DNA of 58,440 bases from Nonomuraea turkmeniaca (GTDB taxonomy: Bacteria > Actinomycetota > Actinomycetes > Streptosporangiales > Streptosporangiaceae). The DNA lies in the NCBI RefSeq assembly GCF_005889735.1, contig NZ_VCKY01000036.1, forward strand, positions 1-58,440, in the 5' to 3' direction. This document shows, in pieces, positions 8,602 through 16,669 of this stretch; position 1 is the first letter of the stretch; the number at the start of each line of letters is the position of its first letter. The notes beneath the pieces are model-generated. The model was given only the letters and a program-made list of their open reading frames with translations. It was not told where the DNA came from and ran no database searches. The translations under genes were made by a program, and so were the position numbers.

Positions 8602-9018
8602 TTATGCGCGGGTCTTCAGCCGCTCCTCCGGGATCACGGCTGTGCCAAGAATCTCGATCATGGCTTCGGGCTGCCAGAGCCTCGTACATCCGATCCCGGC
8701 CATGGCCGGGTAGACCGGGCCGGCCAGCTCCCGCCAGACCTCACCGATCTCCTTGCCGTGCGCCTGGTAGTCCTCGACGTCGGTCAGGTAGATCGTGATG
8801 CTGACGAGGTCAGCGGGCTCTCCTCCGGCCGCCCGCAGGGTGGTCAGCACATTCCCGAAAGCCTGGCGGAACTGCTCGACGATCCCGCCTTCGACGATGC
8901 GCATGTTCGCGTCCAGCGCGGTCTGCCCGCCCAGGTAGAGCGTGTTCCCGTGCAGGGTGCCGTGCGAGTAGCCCCTGGGCTTCGGAAGGCTGTCGGGGTT
9001 GATGGCGATGGGCTTCAC
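8602..9018 (-). CDS. Rid family (YjgF/YER057c/UK114) protein
   Basis: A 138-residue Rid-family protein. The GTG start is chosen because GAGAGGAA lies about 6 bases upstream and it gives the normal family length. The N-terminal SHGTLHGNTLYLGGQTALD and the central VLTTLRAAGGEPADLVSITIYLTD are typical. In archetypal RidA an Arg in PARS binds the carboxylate; here the corresponding stretch reads YPAMAGIGCTRLW, so that Arg is absent and this is probably a divergent Rid subgroup. Some Rid proteins in aromatic pathways deaminate ring-cleavage products (2-aminomuconate deaminase). With the 2-aminobenzoyl-CoA-type hydroxylase nearby, an enamine/imine-handling role is attractive but unproven. Confidence 0.85.
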   Translation of the reverse strand: MKPIAINPDSLPKPRGYSHGTLHGNTLYLGGQTALDANMRIVEGGIVEQFRQAFGNVLTTLRAAGGEPADLVSITIYLTDVEDYQAHGKEIGEVWRELAGPVYPAMAGIGCTRLWQPEAMIEILGTAVIPEERLKTRA

Positions 9019-9039
9019 GAGGCTTCCTCTCGACTTGAT

Positions 9040-9083
9040 GCTATATTGACAATATCTGACGATCGTGAAAAATACGATACATA
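9040..9083. promoter_or_regulatory. divergent promoter with PaaX-type motif, site C
   Basis: The 88-base gap between the Rid gene (minus) and the FAH-family gene (plus) contains TTGACA (9046-9051) and, 6 bases on, GACGATCGTGAAA with ATACGATAC (9058-9080). This is a near-copy of site A in the same order and spacing. A minus-strand pair TTCACG/TATAGC with an 18-base spacer could serve the Rid gene. Confidence 0.6.
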
Positions 9084-9106
9084 GGTGCCGTTGAGGAGTC
9101 ACGTAC

Positions 9107-9913
9107 ATGAAGCTCGCCACTGTGTCCCGAGGTGCGGGCACGAGCACCGCCGCCGTTCTCGTCGACGACCTCTGGCGGCGTCTTCCCGCCGCGGACCTGG
9201 GAGCCTGGCTGCTCGCCGAGCAGCCTGCCGAGCCGGGCGAGCCCTTGCCGGGCTGGGGTCCGGTCAACCCGCTGCCGCGTCCCGGCAAGGTGATCTGCTG
9301 CGGGTTGAACTACGCCGACCACATCGCCGAAACCGGCCGTGATCTGCCGTCCCACCCGACGCTCTTCGCCAAGCACGCCGACACCCTGCTCGGGCCGGCC
9401 GAAGAGATCGTGGCGCCGAAGGACGTCGCCCTGGACTGGGAGGCCGAGCTCGCCGTCGTGGTCGGGCGCCCGATCCGCGGAGCCGACCGGGACGAGGCCG
9501 CGGCCGCCATCGCCGGCTACACCGTCGCCAACGACATTTCCGTGCGCGACTGGCAGAGGCGCACCGTGCAATGGTTCCAGGGCAAGGCCTGGGACCGCAC
9601 CACACCGATCGGTCCGGTCGTGGTCACGCCCGATGATCTCGACCCTCTCGCCGGCGTCGCGATCCGCTGCCGCGTCAACGGCGAGCTCGTCCAACGGGCG
9701 AACACCCGCACGCTGGTCTTCGACTGCGCCACGCTGCTCGCCTACATCTCCACCTTCACCGCGCTCCGGCCCGGCGATCTCGTCCTCACCGGCACTCCCG
9801 GCGGCATCGGCGCGGCCATGGATCCGCCGCGATTCCTCGCCGACGGCGACCTCGTCGAAACCGAGATCGACGGGATCGGTGTCTTGCGCAACCGGGTTCG
9901 CCTCCTCCCCTGA
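9107..9913 (+). CDS. fumarylacetoacetate hydrolase (FAH) family protein
   Basis: A 268-residue FAH-fold enzyme. The N-terminal domain is short, and the catalytic domain starts near VICCGLNYADHIAE. The divalent-metal ligands are in the E-x-E of DWEAELAVVVG and in ANDISVRDWQ, and LTGTPGGIG near the C-terminus is the usual last motif. Members hydrolyse or isomerise ring-cleavage products such as fumarylpyruvate, acylpyruvates and homoprotocatechuate-pathway diketo acids. In this cluster it is the natural candidate for the last C-C bond hydrolysis, giving central metabolites such as pyruvate plus a dicarboxylate. GAGGAG lies 8 bases before the ATG. The gene converges on iorB with a 48-base gap. 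Confidence 0.88.
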   Translation: MKLATVSRGAGTSTAAVLVDDLWRRLPAADLGAWLLAEQPAEPGEPLPGWGPVNPLPRPGKVICCGLNYADHIAETGRDLPSHPTLFAKHADTLLGPAEEIVAPKDVALDWEAELAVVVGRPIRGADRDEAAAAIAGYTVANDISVRDWQRRTVQWFQGKAWDRTTPIGPVVVTPDDLDPLAGVAIRCRVNGELVQRANTRTLVFDCATLLAYISTFTALRPGDLVLTGTPGGIGAAMDPPRFLADGDLVETEIDGIGVLRNRVRLLP

Positions 9914-9961
9914 CTCACACACGGACATCCACCCGCTCCATGTCCAAGGGGTGCGGCGCAG

Positions 9962-11623
9962 TCAGCGCATCAAGGTGGGTCGCTCGTCGGAGAGCCGTTC
10001 TCCCAAGACCGAGGTGACGGCGGCACGAAGCGTGGTGCCGTCGTCGTCGGCGAGCGCGGCGTCGCGCAGCCGGGCGAGCGCGGAGGCGGCGTCGGGACGG
10101 CCCGCGAGCCGTCGTGCAGAGTCCATGAGGACGGCGAAACTCTCGCTGCCGTGGGAGTGGGTCTGCCCGTATCCCTTGAGCACGCCCTGGCATTCGACGA
10201 TCTCGCAGGCCAGGTCGTAGTCGTCGGGCGCGGTCCGCACGACGAGGTCGAGCCAGTCGTCGATCCCCGCCTGCTCCCGGCCGAAGCGTAGCGAGCGAGG
10301 CCGCAGCGGGCGCATCAGGGCCATCACCCACAGCGCCGTGAAGCCAGCGACGGAGGTGGTGTTGACGACCATCCCGTTGCGGGTCAGCTTCGTGACGACT
10401 CGACGGAAGGGCGCCGAGCCGGCCAGCCACCGGCCCAGGCGGGTGGGGAGGGTGTCGGTGATCTCGTCGATCTGGGGGTGGAGGTACTCGCGGACCTGCA
10501 TGAGCTGGCCGGACTTGGCGTGCGCTTCCTCGCGGATGCCCGCGATCCGGCGCCGCCGGATCTTCTGCAGTGCGACGTGGATCGTGTCCTGGTAGCACAT
10601 CCAGAGCGCGGCGTGGCGGGCCGTCCCGGTGGTGAGGCGCGCGGCACCCTTGTCCTCGGACTCCAGGGCCGCCACCCGGGCGACCCGGGCGAGATAACGG
10701 TCGGTGTAGGACACCCCCTGGTAGACGGCGGTTCGTACGCAGCCGTGCAGGAGCATGGAGCGGGCAGGTTCGGGGAACTCGGCCACCCGAGCCGCCTGCG
10801 CCTGAAGGTCCGGTCCGACGAGTTGCCCCGGGTCGGTGGCCGCGAGCGTCCTGTGTCGCTCCTCCTCCGCGGTGGCGGCCTCGGCTGCGGCATCGTGCGG
10901 AGGGCGGCGGCCAATGGCGACCGGTACCGGTCCGCTGCCTGCCGGGCGGGAGGGCGCGGGCGTGGGCGCAGGTTGCCGCGCCGCGTCGAACCCGAGGGCG
11001 AACGCGGCGAGGGACGCCTCGACGGCCTTCCCTGACGTACGCACCGCGGCCTCGAACTGCTCGCGGGTGAACGGCAGCGCCGCCGAACCGGCCAGCGCGC
11101 CGAACAGCGAGGCACTGATCACGCTGCGTGCTTGCTCGGCGAGGTGCATGAAGTTCGCGCCGACGAAGCGCTTGGCGGCGGCACGAGCGTCCTGGATCAA
11201 CTGGTCACTGTCGGCGCGGCCGTCGCCGAGCGCGATCCGTTCGGTGATCGCGTAGACCCGGTTGGTGGAGGCGATCAAGGTCGTGCGGTCGGGGGTGCAG
11301 AAACCGCGCTGGATGGCCCGCCCGGCCTCCATCAGCTCGGAGGCGATGACGATGTCGACCTCGCCAGGAGTGGGGAAGAGGCTGAGCACCGGTTCGGGCC
11401 GGGCGCGCTCGGCAGGCGCCTTCTCGGACGGCGGGAACAGTTCTACGTAGTAGACCGTCGCGCCGGTACGCTGCGCGACCCCGGCCACCGAGGTGCTCTG
11501 GGCGGTGTACCCGGCGGCCTCGCCCACGGAGACGATCCAGTCGGACAGGACACCCCCGCCTTCTCCTCCCATCGCCAGGATCGCGATCGTTATCGGGCGC
11601 CGCCCGGACTTCCAGCTCGACAT
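9962..11623 (-). CDS. iorB: indolepyruvate:ferredoxin oxidoreductase beta-type subunit with C-terminal extension
   Basis: A 553-residue protein. Residues about 10-200 are the gamma/pyruvate-ferredoxin-oxidoreductase domain (AILAMGGEGGGVLSDWI, then TSVAGVAQRTGATVYYVE). The remaining 350 residues are a mostly helical extension found in long IorB homologues of aerobic proteobacteria and actinobacteria. The ATG shares one base with the stop of iorA (TGATG), so the subunits should be made together. With IorA it oxidatively decarboxylates aryl-2-oxo acids (indolepyruvate, phenylpyruvate) to aryl-acetyl-CoA, passing electrons to ferredoxin. A much longer open frame extends upstream inside iorA and is rejected. 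Confidence 0.87.
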   Translation of the reverse strand: MSSWKSGRRPITIAILAMGGEGGGVLSDWIVSVGEAAGYTAQSTSVAGVAQRTGATVYYVELFPPSEKAPAERARPEPVLSLFPTPGEVDIVIASELMEAGRAIQRGFCTPDRTTLIASTNRVYAITERIALGDGRADSDQLIQDARAAAKRFVGANFMHLAEQARSVISASLFGALAGSAALPFTREQFEAAVRTSGKAVEASLAAFALGFDAARQPAPTPAPSRPAGSGPVPVAIGRRPPHDAAAEAATAEEERHRTLAATDPGQLVGPDLQAQAARVAEFPEPARSMLLHGCVRTAVYQGVSYTDRYLARVARVAALESEDKGAARLTTGTARHAALWMCYQDTIHVALQKIRRRRIAGIREEAHAKSGQLMQVREYLHPQIDEITDTLPTRLGRWLAGSAPFRRVVTKLTRNGMVVNTTSVAGFTALWVMALMRPLRPRSLRFGREQAGIDDWLDLVVRTAPDDYDLACEIVECQGVLKGYGQTHSHGSESFAVLMDSARRLAGRPDAASALARLRDAALADDDGTTLRAAVTSVLGERLSDERPTLMR

Positions 11624-13788
11624 CAAACCACCTCGTACTTCGCCGCGCGGCGTTCGACGGGTGCGGACAGCGCCCTGATCCAGGCCGTCCGCACCTTGGT
11701 GAGTGCGCGGTCCCACCATGTCTCGTTGACGACCACATCGGTCCGGTAGAACGACGGGCAGAGCGATGCCGCGTGGGCGTTCGCTCCGCACACGCCGCAG
11801 CCGACGCAACTGTCGATCACTGTGGCGACCGGGTCGGTCCGCATGGGGTCGGGGTTCGGTTTGATCGTGAGGGAGGGACACCCGGACACCCGGATGCAGG
11901 CGTGGTCGCCGGTGCAGGTGTCGGCGTCCACACCGAAACGCTGCCGGACGACGCGCTTGCCCTCTTTGATCTTCTTGTTCGTCTCAGGCTTGACGCGGCG
12001 CTGCCGGTTCAACTGGCACTCGCTCTGCGCGACGATGACCTTCGGGCCCCGTTGCTTGGAGGTCAGCGCTTCCACGAACAGGTCGCGCAGCTCGCCTACC
12101 TTGTAGGTGTTCGTGACCGTCTTGGCCCACGTGACCCCGACGCCGCGCACGGCCTTCTCGATCGGGTGCTTGGTGGAGCGGATCGGATTGTCGGCCTGGG
12201 AGGACAGGACGTCCTGGCCGCCGGTCGCCGCGGCGTATTCGTTGTCGACCACGAGGAGCACCTGGTCGGTGCCGTTGAAGACGGCGTTGCCCACACCGCT
12301 GGTCAGACCGTTGTGCCAGAAGCCGCCGTCGCCCATGACCGCGATCGTCCGGCGGTCGGCCTCGGCGGAGTTCAGGGCGGCCGCGCCTGCCGAGCCCAGG
12401 CCGTAGCCCATGGTGGTCGCGCCGAGGTTGAACGGCTCGTTGATGGAGAAAAGGTGGCAGCCGATGTCGGCGCTGATGTGGTGCTGCTTGCCCGTCTCGC
12501 GCTCGGCGAGCTTGAGGGCACTGAAGATCGGCCGCTCGGGACAGCCGGTGCACAGTCCCGGCGGACGGCCGTGCACCGCCTTGGGCTCCACCCGGGGGGC
12601 GAACGGGCTGCCGGGGTCGTCGTCGGGCAACAGCAGCGCGGGTGCTCCCTCGACGGCCTCGGGCCGGTACTTGTTCAAGAAAGCGGACAGGCCGCGGGTC
12701 ACCGCGGTCGCGGTGTACTCGCCGGCGATCGGCAGCAGGTCCTTGCCGTGGAGCACGGCTCTCGCGTCGGCGCGCCGGAGGATGGCGTGGAGATTCTGCT
12801 CGAGGTAGTCGGGCTGGCCCTCTTCGACCATCAGCACCGCCCGCTTGCCCTCGCAGAACTCGAGGATCTCGGAGTCCACGACCGGATAGGTCACGTTCAT
12901 GACGTAGAGCGGGATCCGGGTGTTGCCGTAGGCGTCCGAGCAGCCCAGCAGTTCCAGCGCCCGGTTGAGCGTGTTGTAGAGGCCGCCCTGGACGATGATG
13001 CCGACGTCGGCGGCATCGCCCGCGAAGACCTCGTTGAGGCCGCGCTCGCGGATGAACTCCACCGCTGCGGGCCAGCGGGAGCCGATCTTCTCCTGCTCGT
13101 GCAGGAAGCTCGCGGGCGGGAGCACGATCCGGCTGGGGTCCCGTTTGGGCTGCTCGATCGCGTCCTTGATCGTCATTTGCGGTCGCACGTTGTCCTTGGC
13201 GACGAAGGCGCCGTGCATGTGGCAGGACCGCAGCCGCAACTGGAGCATCACCGGAGTGTTGCTCGCCTCCGACAGCTCGAACCCCGTCTCGACCGCCTCG
13301 ACGATCGCGGTGATGTTCGGCCGGGGGTCCAGCAGCCACATCTGCGACTTCATCGCGAAGGCATGAGAGCGCTCCTGCATGATGCTGGAGCCCTCGCCGT
13401 AGTCCTCGCCGAGGATGACCAGCGCCCCGCCCGTGACGCCGCCGCTCGCCAGGTTGGCCAGAGCGTCCGACGCCACGTTGAGGCCCACCGTGGATTTGAA
13501 GGTGATGGCGCCCCGCAGCGGGTAGTGCACCGAGGCCGCGAGCATCGCCGCCGCGGTCGCCTCGGACGCGCTGTTCTCGAAATAGACGTCCAGCTCTTGG
13601 AGGATCTCCCGGGCGTCGCCGAGCACGTCCATCAGGTGGGAGATCGGCGCGCCCTGGTAACCACCCACGTAGGCGACCCCGGACTGAAGCAGGGCCTTGG
13701 TGACGGCCAGAATGCCCTCGACGTGCAGAGTGGTCCCGGCGCCATGGCGCAGCTGCTGGACCTCGGTGGCAAAGGACCGCTCGGCCAT
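11623..13788 (-). CDS. iorA: indolepyruvate:ferredoxin oxidoreductase alpha-type subunit
   Basis: A 721-residue TPP enzyme. The N-terminal pyrimidine-binding half starts with LHVEGILAVTKALLQSGVAYVGGYQGAP and carries ENSASEATAAAM. The TPP site is MGDGGFWHNGL...NGTDQVLLVVDN. The C-terminal ferredoxin-like region has C-x4-C-x5-CP and then C-x2-C-x2-C-x8-CP, an altered but complete set for two Fe-S clusters. GGAGGAGGAG precedes the ATG. With IorB it produces aryl-acetyl-CoA from aryl-pyruvates, which could link tryptophan or indole breakdown to the anthranilate-type pathway next door. It is divergent from paaX, and the shared intergenic region holds a fourth copy of the PaaX-type motif. Confidence 0.9.
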   Translation of the reverse strand: MAERSFATEVQQLRHGAGTTLHVEGILAVTKALLQSGVAYVGGYQGAPISHLMDVLGDAREILQELDVYFENSASEATAAAMLAASVHYPLRGAITFKSTVGLNVASDALANLASGGVTGGALVILGEDYGEGSSIMQERSHAFAMKSQMWLLDPRPNITAIVEAVETGFELSEASNTPVMLQLRLRSCHMHGAFVAKDNVRPQMTIKDAIEQPKRDPSRIVLPPASFLHEQEKIGSRWPAAVEFIRERGLNEVFAGDAADVGIIVQGGLYNTLNRALELLGCSDAYGNTRIPLYVMNVTYPVVDSEILEFCEGKRAVLMVEEGQPDYLEQNLHAILRRADARAVLHGKDLLPIAGEYTATAVTRGLSAFLNKYRPEAVEGAPALLLPDDDPGSPFAPRVEPKAVHGRPPGLCTGCPERPIFSALKLAERETGKQHHISADIGCHLFSINEPFNLGATTMGYGLGSAGAAALNSAEADRRTIAVMGDGGFWHNGLTSGVGNAVFNGTDQVLLVVDNEYAAATGGQDVLSSQADNPIRSTKHPIEKAVRGVGVTWAKTVTNTYKVGELRDLFVEALTSKQRGPKVIVAQSECQLNRQRRVKPETNKKIKEGKRVVRQRFGVDADTCTGDHACIRVSGCPSLTIKPNPDPMRTDPVATVIDSCVGCGVCGANAHAASLCPSFYRTDVVVNETWWDRALTKVRTAWIRALSAPVERRAAKYEVV

Positions 13789-13953
13789 CCCTGCTCCTCC
13801 TCCTTCGTTCAGGTGGGGCTGGCCTCACACGCTAACTCATCTTCTGCTTGTGTGTCGACCGTCAAATTGCCGCACTATAGGCCCGGATCGTTGCGCAAAC
13901 ACCGAGCCTGCAAGGCGATACACCTCAACAGGTCAGCTAATGCTCGCTATCAT

Positions 13954-13978
13954 GACGACGGTTAAATCTGCGTAACAC
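13954..13978. promoter_or_regulatory. PaaX-type motif, site D (iorA/paaX intergenic)
   Basis: GACGACGGTTAAATCTGCGT followed by AACAC matches site B at 17 of 25 positions. It lies 47 bases before the regulator start and in the promoter region of iorAB, so it fits autoregulation and control of iorAB. It is weaker than sites A-C. Confidence 0.45.
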
Positions 13979-14024
13979 GGCGCATCCTGTCATCGGGCGC
14001 GCATAGGCACGGAGGTGCACCGGG

Positions 14025-14864
14025 ATGGCAGAGGACGACGAACTCGCCGGACGCGGCCAACAGCCGCGCGCGTTGATCGTCACGGTGTACGGGCTGTACG
14101 CGCGCGAGAGCGGCGGCTGGATGAGCATCGCGGCGCTCATCCGGATACTCGCCCAGTGCGGGGTGGATGCGCCGTCCGTCCGGTCTGCGATCTTCCGCCT
14201 CAAACGACGCGGCCTGCTCACATCGGCCAAGATGAACGGCGTGGCCGGGTACGCGCTGACCGACGAGGCGTACCAGATCCTGCGCGAAGGCGACCGCCGG
14301 ATCTTCGAGCGCCGGCGCGCGACCACGGACGAGGGCTGGCTGCTGGCGGTCTTCAGCGTCCCCGAGACCGAGCGCGACAAGCGGCACCAGTTGCGCTCGC
14401 GCCTCTCCTGGCTCGGATTCGGAACCGTCGCCGCCGGAGTCTGGATCGCCCCCGCCCACCTGCTCGACGAGACACGTGACGCCCTGGAGCGCCACGGCCT
14501 GAGCGCCTACGTCAACCTCTTCCAGGCGCAGCACGTCGCCTTCGCCGACGTCGCGGGCCAGGTCGCCGATTGGTGGGACCTGACCCGCCTGCAAGCGCTC
14601 TACCAGGAGTTCCTGGACCGCCACCAGCCGATTCTCGACGGCTACCGCGATGGCGCGGACACTGATCCCGCTCAGGCGTTCGCCGACTACATGAGCGCTC
14701 TGACCGACTGGCGCCGCCTGCCCTACTCCGATCCCGGGCTGCCCCTGGAGGTGCTCCCCGAGGACTGGAACGGGGTCCGGGCCGCCGACATCTTCTTCGA
14801 GCTCCACGAACGGCTTGCCAAACCGGCTCACACGTTCGCCGAGTCGGCCCTGCGTGGCGTATAG
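14025..14864 (+). CDS. PaaX family transcriptional regulator
   Basis: A 279-residue PaaX-type repressor. A winged helix lies at about residues 15-85 (SIAALIRILAQCGVDAPSVRSAIFRLKRRGLL), followed by the central PaaX domain (GWLLAVFSVPETERDKRHQLRSRLSWLGFG uses family-typical residues) and the C-terminal PaaX_C region (LPEDWNGVRAADIFFELHERL). GGAGG lies about 8 bases before the ATG. In known systems PaaX represses phenylacetate genes and is released by phenylacetyl-CoA. Here no paa genes are seen. The ligand is therefore more likely an aryl-CoA made by the local ligase or an arylacetyl-CoA made by IorAB. The four motif copies in the cluster are the predicted binding sites. Confidence 0.9.
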   Translation: MAEDDELAGRGQQPRALIVTVYGLYARESGGWMSIAALIRILAQCGVDAPSVRSAIFRLKRRGLLTSAKMNGVAGYALTDEAYQILREGDRRIFERRRATTDEGWLLAVFSVPETERDKRHQLRSRLSWLGFGTVAAGVWIAPAHLLDETRDALERHGLSAYVNLFQAQHVAFADVAGQVADWWDLTRLQALYQEFLDRHQPILDGYRDGADTDPAQAFADYMSALTDWRRLPYSDPGLPLEVLPEDWNGVRAADIFFELHERLAKPAHTFAESALRGV

Positions 14865-14954
14865 CCCGGTCCTCAACGCGATGACCGCCCCCGGACTGCG
14901 TCGTGGGCTGTGGACGCGGTGCTCGACATCATCGAGGGTCTCCGGCCCCCGCGG

Positions 14955-15698
14955 TCAATCGTCGATCGCCTGGTAGACAGCGGTCCAGAAGTCGTGCGAT
15001 CTCGGCAGCCTCTGGTCGCCTGCGTGCGCCCGCTGCATGATGAAGATCGTCGTCATGTCCTCGGCGGGATCGTTGTACCAGGCGGTGCCGTAGAAGCCGG
15101 GCCATCCGTAGCTCCCGACTGACGGGCCGAGGTGCGTGAGACGGGTGCGGACCGACACTCCGAAACCCCAGCCCATGGTGTCGAAGTACCCAGGCCAGAA
15201 CCCGGAGACCGCCTTCTGCGCCGGGGTCAGGTGGTCGCTGGTCATCAGCGTCACCGACGGCCGCGAGAGCACCCGCTCGCCGTGGTAGGTGCCGCCCGCG
15301 AGCAGAGCCGAGGCGAAGGCGAGATAGTCGTCGGCGGTCGAGACGAGCCCGCCGCCACCTGATTCGAACGCCGGCGGCCGACTCCACCGCCCGTCGGGGG
15401 CGTCTTCGACGACCGGATCGCAGATCCGCTCACGCAAGGCATCCCCGAAGGCCATGCCAGTGGCCCGGGCGATGAGCACGCCCGTCACGTCGGCGGCGGT
15501 GTCGTACATCCAGCGCTCGCCTGGCTGGTGGACGAGCGGCAGTGTGCCGAGCCGGCGGATCCACTCGTCCAGGGGTGGTTCGCCGAATGCGTTCAGTGCG
15601 TCGGCGATCGGGATCGTTCCCGGCTCGGCGGGGACCATGCCGGTGCCGAGGGTGAAGGTCAGCAGATCCCGCAGCGTTATCGGGCGTTTTGCTCCTCC
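14955..15698 (-). pseudogene. serine hydrolase (class C beta-lactamase fold), N-terminus lost
   Basis: The frame opens after a stop at 15699 and reads RPITLRDLLTFTLG, the motif that normally follows the active-site S-x-x-K by 40-60 residues. It continues with GERWMYDTAADVTGVLIARATG (the Tyr motif) and a C-terminal beta-lactamase-family region ending in MGWGFGVSVRT and GWPGFYGTAWY. The roughly 100 N-terminal residues with the Ser-x-x-Lys are missing, and I do not find them in another frame upstream. Most likely this is a decayed esterase or penicillin-binding-like gene. About 170 bases upstream hold nothing that I recognise. Confidence 0.75.
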
Positions 15699-15872
15699 TC
15701 ATCTCGCCCGTTCGCCCGTTACAGGTTGCGCGACGAACCGCACGTTCGGCGAGGACGTTGAGGAAAGATCCCCGTCCGAGGACCGCTCATCGGCAGAAGT
15801 GCACGCCTGGTCCCGCTCTCTCGCCGGTCGTGCAAGAGCCGAAGTCGAGTAGCCCGGTACACCGAGGCCGGC

Positions 15873-16265
15873 CTATCGGCGGGTCAGGCCCGCCGCGATG
15901 ATCGCCAGCATCCCCGCCATGAGGATGGGGAGGCCGATCGACAGGAGCGCAAGGTACCCAAGGACGATCAGCGCCACGCCGGCGATCGCCAGCGCGGTGC
16001 CCCGTCCCGGGGCCGTGCGCACCATGCCGTACGCCATCAGCACGGCGGACCCGACGAGTGCCCCGATGGCCCAGGCCGCCGGCCGGCCATGCTCCTGTGC
16101 GATCAACGCCACGTACCAGACCGACATCGTCACGGCGATCATGACCGCCAACGCCGCCAGCACAGAGCCGGCGTCGAACGGACTCTCGGTGGGCCCCGCC
16201 CGCCGCATCCTCCTGGACGCGGTGGGCGCGTGCCCCTCCTCGCGCGGACTGCCTTCGCCGGTCAT
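15873..16265 (-). CDS. small four-helix membrane protein
   Basis: A 130-residue protein with a charged N-terminal tail (about 30 residues, rich in Arg/Glu) followed by four hydrophobic segments near residues 33-55, 62-80, 88-105 and 108-127. GAGG lies shortly before the ATG. No family is recognised with confidence; many actinomycetes carry such DUF-type inner-membrane proteins. It is preceded on the same strand by a 37-codon open frame (16278-16391) without a ribosome site, which I do not call. Confidence 0.65.
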   Translation of the reverse strand: MTGEGSPREEGHAPTASRRMRRAGPTESPFDAGSVLAALAVMIAVTMSVWYVALIAQEHGRPAAWAIGALVGSAVLMAYGMVRTAPGRGTALAIAGVALIVLGYLALLSIGLPILMAGMLAIIAAGLTRR

Positions 16266-16403
16266 GGCGAGCCCTCCTCATCGCGTTGGGACAGCGGCGG
16301 TGATCTCGCTGAACTGGTCCCGCCCCTCCGGCTTGCGCCGCCGCCACGCGCTCCATCCGGGCCGGCAACCGCTCGTCTCCGCTTCGTTCATCAACTAGCA
16401 ATC

Positions 16404-16423
16404 AGTTTAGTCTCTATTGAACT
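16404..16423. promoter_or_regulatory. imperfect inverted repeat, candidate operator
   Basis: In the 404-base gap between the membrane-protein gene and the BASS transporter lies an AT-richer stretch. On the minus strand it reads AGTTCAATAGAGACTAAACT, with half-sites AGTT-x-A-x-T related by symmetry. It resembles a MarR/TetR operator, but no such regulator adjoins it. Nothing else in the gap (16424-16669) can be called. Confidence 0.4.
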
Positions 16424-16669
16424 CAGAGAACGGGACGGAGTGCGTCGGGCAGGGGGTGGCGTCGGCGAGGGTGGCGTAGCCGATGAGACGCGGCACCCGG
16501 ACCCCGAGCAGGCGCGTGCCCGGCTTCGTGAGCCGGCCACCTCTGCCGCTTCACATCGGCCCGGCGATCCCACATTGTGGGGGTCTGTATCCGACCTCGA
16601 TCAACGAGGCGCCGCACGGCCACCTCTTCGGTGGTCATCGGCTCTTCCGGCACGGAAAGGACTCCCCCC

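Noticed and set aside
11624..11881. N-terminal extension of iorB into iorA
   Set aside because: The extra 86 codons overlap the Fe-S coding end of iorA in another frame; the TGATG overlap gives the natural start.
16278..16391. 37-codon ORF before the small membrane protein
   Set aside because: No ribosome site, low-complexity basic composition and no family match; left uncalled although leaderless translation is possible.
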